Assembly: GCA_900315335.1 (NCBI GenBank)
Contig: OMYR01000040.1
Coordinates: 1 to 39,917 of the forward strand
DNA length: 39,917 nt
DNA from: an uncultured Bacteroidales bacterium
Lineage (GTDB): Bacteria; Bacteroidota; Bacteroidia; Bacteroidales; P3
Reading direction: 5' to 3'
Shown here one piece after another: positions 8,873 to 16,184 of this stretch. The notes under the pieces were generated by a model. That model was not told the DNA's origin, ran no database searches, and saw only the letters and a list, made by a program, of their open reading frames with translations. Both the position numbers and the translations under genes were made by a program. Positions within the stretch are counted from its first letter, which is position 1, and every line of letters starts with the position of its first letter.

Positions 8873-9889
8873 TTACGCCTTATTTTTATTCTTTGCAATC
8901 ATCTTAACACCCCATAAATAAACTTTATCGATAGTCGGAACAGGTATATCATATTTGTGCGCAAGATCGTAAATATATTTTAATCCGAATGGAAAATCCT
9001 CCGTAAAATATCTACTATTCCAATCTATTTTATACTTACCCTGCGTTTCAATCATAGGTGAAAGAATACTCTTGAAAGCTTTTATCGAACGTAGTTTATT
9101 TGTCAAAGAATGCTTGTCATAACTTTCGTAATATTCCAATATCGGCACGATGCCCTGCTTTACATTGCATTTATCCAATATTAAGAAAAACTCCTTATCC
9201 ATTTGTATCAATACTTCGGAGGCTTCATCTGTCCAATCGGCATAAAACAATGGATTTTTATCGTAAAGAACTTTATCGTTATTGAACATTGTGTATAAAC
9301 GGGAAGTATGTAGCAATGGATTGCTGTTTGATAAACTTACGGCGAAATGATTTTCCAACAAAATCGTAGGCTTTTCAAATAGATATTCTATCGTTGAGCG
9401 TAAATCCTCCTTGTTATTGTCTCTTTCAATTGCAATTTTAAGTTCTTTTTTGTCGCCTAAAATTTTGGCACTCTTGCCATATTCTATTGTCCTTGCAATA
9501 AACGGCACTCGTTGAAATCCGAAAAGTGAAATATCTTTTGGTAAAATATCTAACGCCTCAAAGAAAAATCCCGTACTTGACACAACCGAACCGACCTTTG
9601 TGCTACTGCCGATAAAAGGTTTTATTTTCTCCAATGTCTCTTTTATTGCAAATCCAGGAAGACATAACAACACAATATCAGTGTCAGTAACTGCTCGATT
9701 AGTGTCATTAGTTATTAAATTAATGTGAGACACTAATTTTGTAGAATCACTTGTTACCAAAATCTCCTTTGACCATAATTCCGGTTTTCGTGTCAAGATG
9801 TTTATTTTAACATTATTTTTTGCTCCAAGAAAGCCTGCTATGGCATGCGTTAGATTACCTCCGCCGACTAAACAAATATTTATGTTCAT
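8873..9889 (-). CDS. NAD/NADP octopine/nopaline dehydrogenase family protein
   Basis: A 338-residue protein with an N-terminal Rossmann domain (VGGGNLTHAIAGFLG, residues 8-22; LLCLPGFAI, 74-82). The all-helical opine dehydrogenase domain includes SLSNSNPLLHTSRLY, where H194 aligns with the family's catalytic histidine. Family members reductively condense an amino acid with a 2-keto acid, but bacterial homologues outside Agrobacterium are mostly untested. It starts 4 nt after the cytidylyltransferase/PLP fusion, so the two products probably act in one pathway. Residues about 50-64 are encoded by a copy of the dispersed repeat (9697-9740), yet the frame stays open. Confidence 0.83.
   Translation of the reverse strand: MNINICLVGGGNLTHAIAGFLGAKNNVKINILTRKPELWSKEILVTSDSTKLVSHINLITNDTNRAVTDTDIVLLCLPGFAIKETLEKIKPFIGSSTKVGSVVSSTGFFFEALDILPKDISLFGFQRVPFIARTIEYGKSAKILGDKKELKIAIERDNNKEDLRSTIEYLFEKPTILLENHFAVSLSNSNPLLHTSRLYTMFNNDKVLYDKNPLFYADWTDEASEVLIQMDKEFFLILDKCNVKQGIVPILEYYESYDKHSLTNKLRSIKAFKSILSPMIETQGKYKIDWNSRYFTEDFPFGLKYIYDLAHKYDIPVPTIDKVYLWGVKMIAKNKNKA
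9697..9740. repeat. Dispersed palindromic repeat, copy inside the opine-dehydrogenase-like gene
   Basis: GATTAGTGTCATTAGTTATT followed by AAATTAATGTGAGACACTAA match modules of the intergenic copies. Read on the minus strand it encodes about residues 50-64 (TKLVSHINLITNDTN). The repeat in murE is read in the corresponding frame and gives the similar KLITHI. Confidence 0.65.
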
Positions 9890-9893
9890 CTTT

Positions 9894-11702
9894 TTAGAGT
9901 TTTTTCAAAATATCAATCAACTTAGCGTTGTCTTTTCGGTCTCTGACTGCCAAACGTATTAGATTTTTGCCCTCCATATTGTGTTTCAAACCGCAGTTGG
10001 ATATGATAACGTCGTTTTCAATCAATTTCTGCGTCAGTTCTGAGGAAGTATATTTTTTTGTTACCTCACAAAGAAAATAATTTGCATCGGACGGCATCAC
10101 GTGTAAGTAATCAATGCTCTGCAATTCATTAAAAAATATTTCCCTTTCCTCAATAAATTTCTTGCAAGCCTTGTTGTAATCCTCTTCGTACTTGCCGAAT
10201 ATCTGCATATAATATTCCGCAAACGAATTAATGTTCCAAATCGATACTTCTTTCTTCAATTTTTTGATAATGTCGGTATTTCCCGAAGCGAGAACACCCA
10301 ACCTTAATCCCGGAACACCATAGGATTTACTGATACTTTTCATTACCATTAACATTGGGTATTTGCTCAAAATATCGTTATCAAGTATGGAATTGTCTTT
10401 ACCTTGCAAAGTGAAATCCACAAAACTTTCATCAACCAAAATACTAATACCTTTCTTACTGCACCAATCCACAAGTTTTAATAAATCATCTTTTTCGATG
10501 TAATTGCCCGAAGGATTATCGGGATTTATCAACAAAAGCATTGATATAGGATTAATAGAAAAGAAATCAATCAAATCTTGGGCAGAGTATCTAAAATCTT
10601 TTTTGGTTGAAACAAAGGCAACGATTTGGTTTGACTTTAATCTATTGGGATATTCATCGAATGTAGGGTATATAACTCCGACTTTTTCAGATGTATGTTC
10701 TTCCATTACGATTTTAATCAATTCGGCAGCACCGTTACCAACCACAATATAATCTTGATTAACTCCGAAATATTTTCCTGCAAGCAGTGAATTGACGTAC
10801 ATTCCCGACGGATATTGAGTAAGTAAGGTGCCGAAATTATATCGCAACTCGTCTTTCATTCGTTTAGTCGGGAAAAAAGGATTTACCAAGTAACAATAGT
10901 CCATAAGGAACGGAAATCTCCAAAAGCCTCCGTATCTTTTGTGGTATTCATAGTATTTCGTGGTTTGGTTGGAAAACAATGTCGATGCTATATCCAAATC
11001 CTGTACATCATCAATCTCATACCAATGTCTATCTCCTATCGGCAGGGCTTTAAGTGTGGAATTATCCAAACTTACCAACACTTTTAGCACTTGTTCATAG
11101 TATTCATTGTTACCCATCATCTTGCTGTATGCTTCCAAAAACGGCACATACTCATTACAAGAAAATTCTTTACTGAACTTATATGCGTTAAGCGTCTTAT
11201 AATAAAAATCAATATCTTCGTACAAAAAAGCTTTCTTTGGTACAATGCTTATTATGTTGTCATCATCGTCTATTCTGACCATAGTTCCGTCCATCCAATT
11301 CTCATATTTGGCAACCAAAGCAAGATTAGGATAAGAATTGTTTGCAAGAAGAGGCAAAATGTCATCATCAAAAATCAAATCGGATTCCAATAACAATGTA
11401 TCGTCTGCTTGCAAAATGTCTTTGGCTAAGGTCAAAGAATAAATGTTATTGGTTGTACTGTAAATAGGGTTCTCAATGTACTCTATTTTCATACCTCTGT
11501 TTTCTTGGCCGACATATTCTCTAAGTTTCTGACCTTGATAACCGATAACTATTGCAACTCTTTTCAAACTGAGTTTGGATAATTGTTCCAACAATCTGTC
11601 GATAAGCATAACGCCATTGACTTTTACCATACATTTGGTGTTGTTTTTGGTAAATTCTCCAAGTCGTTTGCCCATTCCTGCCGCCAAAATTATTGCTTGC
11701 AT
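9894..11702 (-). CDS. Bifunctional nucleotidyltransferase / PLP-dependent aminotransferase-fold enzyme
   Basis: A 602-residue two-domain fusion. Residues 1 to about 245 are a LicC-like NTP transferase: AIILAAGMGKRLGEFT at 3-18, and a metal-site LLLESDLIFDDD near 103-114. Residues about 255-602 are a HisC/CobD-like fold-type I PLP enzyme with NPDNPSGN at 393-400, LVDESF at 422-427, Schiff-base K459 in SISKSYG, phosphate-gripping GLRLG at 465-469 and R583 near the end. By analogy with LicC, and with HisC-like phosphoserine or phosphothreonine decarboxylases and aminoethylphosphonate enzymes, it may make an amino-alcohol phosphate (or phosphonate) and activate it as a CDP derivative. That substrate is inferred. 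The gene is followed after 4 nt by the opine-dehydrogenase-like gene. Confidence 0.85.
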   Translation of the reverse strand: MQAIILAAGMGKRLGEFTKNNTKCMVKVNGVMLIDRLLEQLSKLSLKRVAIVIGYQGQKLREYVGQENRGMKIEYIENPIYSTTNNIYSLTLAKDILQADDTLLLESDLIFDDDILPLLANNSYPNLALVAKYENWMDGTMVRIDDDDNIISIVPKKAFLYEDIDFYYKTLNAYKFSKEFSCNEYVPFLEAYSKMMGNNEYYEQVLKVLVSLDNSTLKALPIGDRHWYEIDDVQDLDIASTLFSNQTTKYYEYHKRYGGFWRFPFLMDYCYLVNPFFPTKRMKDELRYNFGTLLTQYPSGMYVNSLLAGKYFGVNQDYIVVGNGAAELIKIVMEEHTSEKVGVIYPTFDEYPNRLKSNQIVAFVSTKKDFRYSAQDLIDFFSINPISMLLLINPDNPSGNYIEKDDLLKLVDWCSKKGISILVDESFVDFTLQGKDNSILDNDILSKYPMLMVMKSISKSYGVPGLRLGVLASGNTDIIKKLKKEVSIWNINSFAEYYMQIFGKYEEDYNKACKKFIEEREIFFNELQSIDYLHVMPSDANYFLCEVTKKYTSSELTQKLIENDVIISNCGLKHNMEGKNLIRLAVRDRKDNAKLIDILKKL

Positions 11703-11766
11703 ATTATTTGTGTTGATTGATGTTATTGTTTAGAATTTGTGATATAGATGTTAAAATACTTATTCT

Positions 11767-12846
11767 TTAAGCGATTTTTTCCTTATCACTTTTCGGCGGA
11801 ATAATCACTGACATCAGTATGCTAATCATTAATATCGCTACAATGATTATTAAAGACAGTGAAATAGGAATATCTATATCTATCGGCTTGCATTCCAAAA
11901 TCATTTTGATACCTATAAAGAGCAACAAAACACTTAAACCGATTTTCAAAAATCTAAACATTCGTATTATACTGCTTATTAAGAAAAATAGGCTTCGTAG
12001 TCCCAAAATGGCGAATATATTAGAGAAGAAAACTATGTAAGGGTCTTTTGTTACCGAAAATATAGCAGGAATACTATCCACAGCAAACAAAACATCACTA
12101 AATTCTATTACAACCAAACAAAGTAACAACGGAGTTATAACTCTTCGTCCGTTAATCTTGCGAACAAAACTGTGGTCTGTGATTTCGTTGGTTACGGGGA
12201 AGAATTTAGAAAACAATTTCACTATTGGGTTGTTTTCGGGATGGACTTCTTCTTTCTTGTTTCGTTCTATAAACATTTTTATTGCAGAATACAGCAAGAA
12301 CACGCCGAACACCATCAAGACCCATTCGTATTTGGCAACCAACGCTCCGGCAGCAAAGATGAATATAAATCTCATTGCCATTGCTCCCAAGATACCCCAC
12401 ATCAAAACTCGTTTGTAGTATTGTGGCGGAACGGCAAATGAAGAAAATATAAGAATCATAACAAAGATGTTATCTATACTTAAAGAGTATTCAATCAAAT
12501 ACCCAGTGAAATATTCCAAAGTACTCTGCTTTCTGTAAGCATTTAACCCTTCGGTAAAATCCATTGCTTCCACTTTGTGAGCCAATGTATGACCGTGGTA
12601 TTTATTGACAATCTCAACCAAGGCTTCTTTATCTTCGATGCCGTGCATTTGTTCCCCCGTAAAACGAAGAAACAAACCGTATGCGCAAGCCAACAATATC
12701 CAAATGAATGTTGTACATAAGGCTCTTTTGAATGAAACAATTTTGTCTTTTTTCTCAAAGACGCCCAAGTCCATTATCAAAAGAAACAAGATGACGATAA
12801 TAAAACCGCCGAGAAATAGTGCTTGAATGATAGGTGAATTATGCAT
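11767..12846 (-). CDS. TerC/Alx family integral membrane metal transporter
   Basis: A 359-residue inner-membrane protein with about nine helices. TerC family motifs are YSLSIDNIFVMILIF (about residues 120-134) and VVIEFSDVLFAVDSIPAIF (about 235-253), with intramembrane acidic residues thought to bind metal. Alx and related TerC proteins export manganese; older work linked the family to tellurium resistance. It is the first gene of the minus-strand unit leading into the fusion enzyme 64 nt downstream. The last membrane helix (ILMISILMSVII) is encoded by sequence resembling the dispersed repeat. Confidence 0.9.
   Translation of the reverse strand: MHNSPIIQALFLGGFIIVILFLLIMDLGVFEKKDKIVSFKRALCTTFIWILLACAYGLFLRFTGEQMHGIEDKEALVEIVNKYHGHTLAHKVEAMDFTEGLNAYRKQSTLEYFTGYLIEYSLSIDNIFVMILIFSSFAVPPQYYKRVLMWGILGAMAMRFIFIFAAGALVAKYEWVLMVFGVFLLYSAIKMFIERNKKEEVHPENNPIVKLFSKFFPVTNEITDHSFVRKINGRRVITPLLLCLVVIEFSDVLFAVDSIPAIFSVTKDPYIVFFSNIFAILGLRSLFFLISSIIRMFRFLKIGLSVLLLFIGIKMILECKPIDIDIPISLSLIIIVAILMISILMSVIIPPKSDKEKIA
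11801..11834. repeat. Possible dispersed repeat fragment inside the terC gene
   Basis: ACATCAGTATGCTAATC differs at one base from ACATCAGTATGATAATC in the intergenic copy at 23531-23597, and is followed by ATTAAT and preceded by AATCACTG as in other copies. It is short, so chance similarity in AT-rich DNA is not excluded. Confidence 0.4.
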
Positions 12847-12865
12847 AATTTGTTGTTTTAAGGTG

Positions 12866-12873
12866 CAAAATTA
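12866..12873 (-). promoter_or_regulatory. -7 box for the terC operon
   Basis: Minus-strand TAATTTTG, 19 nt before the terC-family ATG. No convincing -33 box. It is divergent from the plus-strand -7 box at 12896-12903, so the two promoters share one short region. Confidence 0.5.
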
Positions 12874-12895
12874 CGCAAATAATTAAAATTTATAC

Positions 12896-12903
12896 TAACT
12901 TTG
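12896..12903 (+). promoter_or_regulatory. -7 box for the CCG-domain / radical SAM / rlmN operon
   Basis: TAACTTTG fits TAnnTTTG. It overlaps the TTG at 12901, which argues against translation starting there and for the ATG at 12943. Confidence 0.6.
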
Positions 12904-12942
12904 CGAAACTTTATTGGAAATAATATAATCCGAAATATTAAA

Positions 12943-13689
12943 ATGAAAAAAGAAGTCGATATATTTATCCCTTGCAGTGTTGATCAGTTTTGTCCTAATG
13001 TTGGCAGAGATTTGATTGATTTGGTTAAGAGTTTAGGCTTCAAGGTCAATTACAACGAAAATCAAACCTGTTGCGGAAGAACTTTGTACGACAATGGCAA
13101 TTGGGATATGGCGAAAGAAGTCGGGGAGAAGTTTATTGACGATTTCAAGGGGACTAATCTCATTGTCGGTTGTTCGACTTCTTGTATCGGATACATAAAA
13201 ACAAAATTTGCAAATCTGTTTCACAATACCTCAAATCACAATTCCCAAAAATCTTTGGCTCAAAGAATAATGGATATTACGGAGTTTATTCATTCCATTC
13301 GTCCCGATTGTGATTTGGGTGTAGAATTTCCCTTTAAGGTTTATCTACATAACAATTGCCATGCTGCAAACGAATACAATTTAACCGAAGAGACGCAATT
13401 GATTTTATCAAAGGTTAAAGGCTTGACATTGGTCAATAAAGACGATTTTAATTCGAGTTGTTGCTGCGGTTGGGCATCGGGATTGGAGATATACAACAAA
13501 CCGCTTAGTGATGAATTGTCAAGACGCAAGGTGGAATCCGCTTTATCAATGGGAGCAGAATATATAACCTCGACAGATGCGGCTTGTTTGTTGAAAATAC
13601 AAAATTATATAGATAAACACTCCATTGATTTGAAAACCATTCATATTGTTTCGCTTTTACGTTATAGCGCAGTAAATCATAATGAGTAA
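12943..13689 (+). CDS. (Fe-S)-binding CCG-domain protein, LutA/YkgE-like
   Basis: A 248-residue protein with two cysteine-rich CCG domains: NQTCCGR near residue 46 and SSCCCGWASG near residue 186. This is the LutA arrangement, which binds an iron-sulfur cofactor in heterodisulfide-reductase-type and lactate-oxidising complexes. lutB and lutC partners are not adjacent, so an L-lactate role is only a family-level guess. The ATG at 12943 is chosen because the -7 box occupies the in-frame TTG at 12901. Its end overlaps the next gene by 8 nt, implying coupled translation. Confidence 0.82.
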   Translation: MKKEVDIFIPCSVDQFCPNVGRDLIDLVKSLGFKVNYNENQTCCGRTLYDNGNWDMAKEVGEKFIDDFKGTNLIVGCSTSCIGYIKTKFANLFHNTSNHNSQKSLAQRIMDITEFIHSIRPDCDLGVEFPFKVYLHNNCHAANEYNLTEETQLILSKVKGLTLVNKDDFNSSCCCGWASGLEIYNKPLSDELSRRKVESALSMGAEYITSTDAACLLKIQNYIDKHSIDLKTIHIVSLLRYSAVNHNE

Positions 13690-14656
13690 TTATCCTTGGC
13701 AGACCGAGCGACCTTTTAACGCATATTCAAATTATATGCGTAAGAAGTTTTCATCTCGTGTGCAGAAACTTTCGATAGATGCCGGCTTTTCGTGTCCCAA
13801 CAGGGACGGAAAAATTTCGACAGGTGGGTGTAGTTTTTGCTCCAATGAGGCTTTCAACCCTTCGTATTGCAGAAAATTCGACAGCATAACGACACAAATA
13901 GACGAAGGTATTAAGTTCCATTCTTGGCGATATAAAAAAGCAGGTAAATACTTGGCATATTTTCAGCCTTATTCAAATACATACGCACCATTGGACGTTT
14001 TGAAAGAACGATACGGCGAGGCCCTTTCCCACCCCGAGATAATAGGCTTGGTGATAGGCACACGACCCGATTGTGTGGATAACGAAAAATTGGATTATCT
14101 GCAAGAACTAAATCAACATCACCATATAGTAATAGAATACGGCATCGAATCTTGTTACGATAAGACATTGCAAGCCGTTAATCGCGGACACGATTTTGCT
14201 TGTACGATAAACGCAATACAACAAGCCCATAAAAGAGGCTTGGAAGTGGGCGGACATCTTATTTTCGGCTTTCCGACAGAGACAAGAGAGCAAATGCTTA
14301 AAGAAGCGGAAATTTTATCGTCTTTACCAATAGACAACCTGAAATTTCATCAACTGCAAATCCTTTCCAATACTACAATGCAAAAAGATTATCAATCAAA
14401 CCCCGACAAGTATCATTTCTTCGAGTTCGAGCAATACACCGACTTTATCATAGAGTTCTTGGAACGGCTCAATCCTCATATAATAATAGAACGATTTGCG
14501 AGCGAAGTGCCGCCACGATACAATGTAGGAAAGAGTTGGAAGACTTTGCAAGGCGACACACTCAAACCCATACGCAACGAACAGATAGTACAAACCATAG
14601 AAAACAAAATGATTGCCTTGAATACGTATCAAGGACGATTGTTTAATAAATCTTGA
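13682..14656 (+). CDS. TIGR01212/YhcC family radical SAM protein
   Basis: A 324-residue radical SAM enzyme. The cluster cysteines lie in CPNRDGKISTGGCSFCSNEA (about residues 38-57), the spacing peculiar to the YhcC family rather than the common CX3CX2C. Further family segments are YFQPYSNTYAPLDVL and GTRPDCV, then IEYGIESCYDKTLQAVNRGH. The substrate is not established with confidence; RNA modification has been suggested for the family. It overlaps the CCG-protein gene and ends 2 nt before the rlmN ATG, so all three are one operon. Confidence 0.9.
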   Translation: MSNYPWQTERPFNAYSNYMRKKFSSRVQKLSIDAGFSCPNRDGKISTGGCSFCSNEAFNPSYCRKFDSITTQIDEGIKFHSWRYKKAGKYLAYFQPYSNTYAPLDVLKERYGEALSHPEIIGLVIGTRPDCVDNEKLDYLQELNQHHHIVIEYGIESCYDKTLQAVNRGHDFACTINAIQQAHKRGLEVGGHLIFGFPTETREQMLKEAEILSSLPIDNLKFHQLQILSNTTMQKDYQSNPDKYHFFEFEQYTDFIIEFLERLNPHIIIERFASEVPPRYNVGKSWKTLQGDTLKPIRNEQIVQTIENKMIALNTYQGRLFNKS

Positions 14657-14658
14657 TT

Positions 14659-15699
14659 ATGGAGGCTTTAATCGGAAAAACATTCAGTGAAATCACAAAA
14701 ATAGTACAAGACATCGCTGCACCGAAATTTGTATCTAAACAACTCTGCGATTGGATTTACAAAAAAAGAGTTTCAGATATAAACTCTATGACTAATATTT
14801 CTTTGAAAGTACGGGAAATCCTTTCGCAACAATACACTATCGGACACATTCCTCACACCAAAGAAGTTATTTCTAAGGACGGAACGCGAAAGTATCTCTT
14901 TGAATATTTCGGCGGAGTGTTGGTTGAAGCCGTGCTTATCTTTGATAACGACCGCACCACATTGTGTATTTCCACGCAAGCGGGCTGTAAAATGAATTGT
15001 GCCTTTTGTGCAACGGGTAAAATGGGATTTGTCCGTAATCTTACCTCACACGAAATTATCAATATCTATTCGGATTTGGACGCTCACATTAATAGTGTTG
15101 ATAAAAGGCTTTCCATAAACAATATTGTCTTTATGGGTATGGGTGAGCCGTTGGATAATTTTGATGAAGTAAGAAATGTTCTTGATATTCTTACTTCGGA
15201 TTGGGGTTACGCCTTATCCCCTCGTAGGATTACCGTTTCAACGTGCGGCTTTATGCCTAACTTAAAAGAGTTTTTGGATAAAACGAACACCGATGTGGCA
15301 ATATCGCTTCATAACGCCATAAAAGAAGAGCGAAAAAACATTATGCCCGTCGATAAAGCCTATCCGATAGAAGAGGTCGTCAAACTTCTGCGTTCGTACG
15401 ATTGGACAAAACAGCGACATTTGACTTTTGAGTATATTGTCTTCAAAAACCTTAACTCTTCTGCTTCGCACGTCAATGCCATAGCAAGACTTTTGAACGG
15501 TCTTTCGTGCAGAATCAATCTTATACCCTTCAATACCGTTCCCGATACGCCTTTTGTGGGAGCGGATAAGAGCGAAATGCAAGCCTTTGCCACTAAACTG
15601 AAAAACAAAGGTTTTAATGTAACGATACGTCAAAGCAAAGGCTCGGATATTTCCGCCGCCTGCGGATTGCTTTCCACCAAAGAAAACCATAATAAATGA
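14659..15699 (+). CDS. rlmN: Dual-specificity 23S rRNA/tRNA adenine-C2 methyltransferase RlmN
   Basis: A 346-residue radical SAM methyltransferase that makes m2A in 23S rRNA and in some tRNAs. The CX3CX2C cluster site is in CKMNCAFCATGKMG, the GMGEPLDN motif follows SINNIVFM, and the C-terminal catalytic cysteine lies in SDISAACGLL. The ATG at 14659 (MEALIGKTF) is preferred over the in-frame TTG at 14653, which overlaps the upstream stop codon. It is the last gene of a three-gene operon and no hairpin terminator is seen after it, only the repeat copy at 15728. Confidence 0.96.
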   Translation: MEALIGKTFSEITKIVQDIAAPKFVSKQLCDWIYKKRVSDINSMTNISLKVREILSQQYTIGHIPHTKEVISKDGTRKYLFEYFGGVLVEAVLIFDNDRTTLCISTQAGCKMNCAFCATGKMGFVRNLTSHEIINIYSDLDAHINSVDKRLSINNIVFMGMGEPLDNFDEVRNVLDILTSDWGYALSPRRITVSTCGFMPNLKEFLDKTNTDVAISLHNAIKEERKNIMPVDKAYPIEEVVKLLRSYDWTKQRHLTFEYIVFKNLNSSASHVNAIARLLNGLSCRINLIPFNTVPDTPFVGADKSEMQAFATKLKNKGFNVTIRQSKGSDISAACGLLSTKENHNK

Positions 15700-15727
15700 T
15701 ACTGATATACAGGAGCCTCAAAGACTC

Positions 15728-15792
15728 AAATTAGTGTTAAACATTATTTGATTAGTGTTAAACATCAGTGAAATAGTATTAAATACTAATTT
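15728..15792. repeat. Dispersed palindromic repeat, copy 4 (intergenic)
   Basis: AAATTAGTGTTAAACATTAT, then GATTAGTGTTAAACATCAGT, then AATAGTATTAAATACTAATT. The outer ends are inverted copies. It lies 28 nt after rlmN, in a position where it could act as a weak transcript-end hairpin. Confidence 0.85.
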
Positions 15793-15842
15793 CGTGGCTT
15801 CGCACCAAAATTTTGCCGTACAAGAAAAAGCAAATCAACGTT

Positions 15843-15873
15843 GTTGAAAGTATGGAAAAAAATCGTAAATTTG
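15843..15873 (+). promoter_or_regulatory. Promoter for the small membrane protein / dnaG unit
   Basis: GTTG at 15843-15846, 19-bp spacer, TAAATTTG at 15866-15873. The -7 match is exact and the -33 box has the core TTG. Confidence 0.7.
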
Positions 15874-15944
15874 CAACGCTGTTAAGACTAAGGCTTTTTT
15901 TATTAAGGCTTATAGTTATAAGGATAATATAGAAAAGAGAGAAA

Positions 15945-16148
15945 ATGAAAGAATTTGGTTTGATATTGGTTATTACCATTGCTGTCGTTGCTATTTGCGG
16001 AATTTTGTTGGGTGTAAAAGTATTCTTCAAAAAGAACGGCAAATTTTCGCACACTTGTGCCTTTGATTGGGATAAAGAAAAATGCAAGGATTGTACGGGT
16101 AATTGCAAAGATTGTACGGTCAATATAGGAAAAATCAGCGTTGATTAG
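15945..16148 (+). CDS. Small Cys-rich single-pass membrane protein
   Basis: A 67-residue protein. Residues 5-26 form one membrane helix, followed by the basic stretch VKVFFKKNGKF and a tail with five cysteines, including two CKDCT motifs (C-x-x-C in each) five residues apart. That spacing could bind a metal or iron-sulfur centre. I do not recognise a named family with confidence; short Bacteroidota proteins with a similar helix plus VKVFF...KNGKF segment exist, but their function is unknown. It has its own promoter and precedes dnaG by 36 nt, so it is probably co-transcribed with it. Confidence 0.7.
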   Translation: MKEFGLILVITIAVVAICGILLGVKVFFKKNGKFSHTCAFDWDKEKCKDCTGNCKDCTVNIGKISVD

Positions 16149-16184
16149 TACGATAAATTCCACAAAGAAAAAAGTTTTTCGAGT

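Noticed and set aside
12901-12942. TTG start of the CCG-domain protein
   Set aside because: It overlaps the TAACTTTG promoter element, so the transcript would not contain it.
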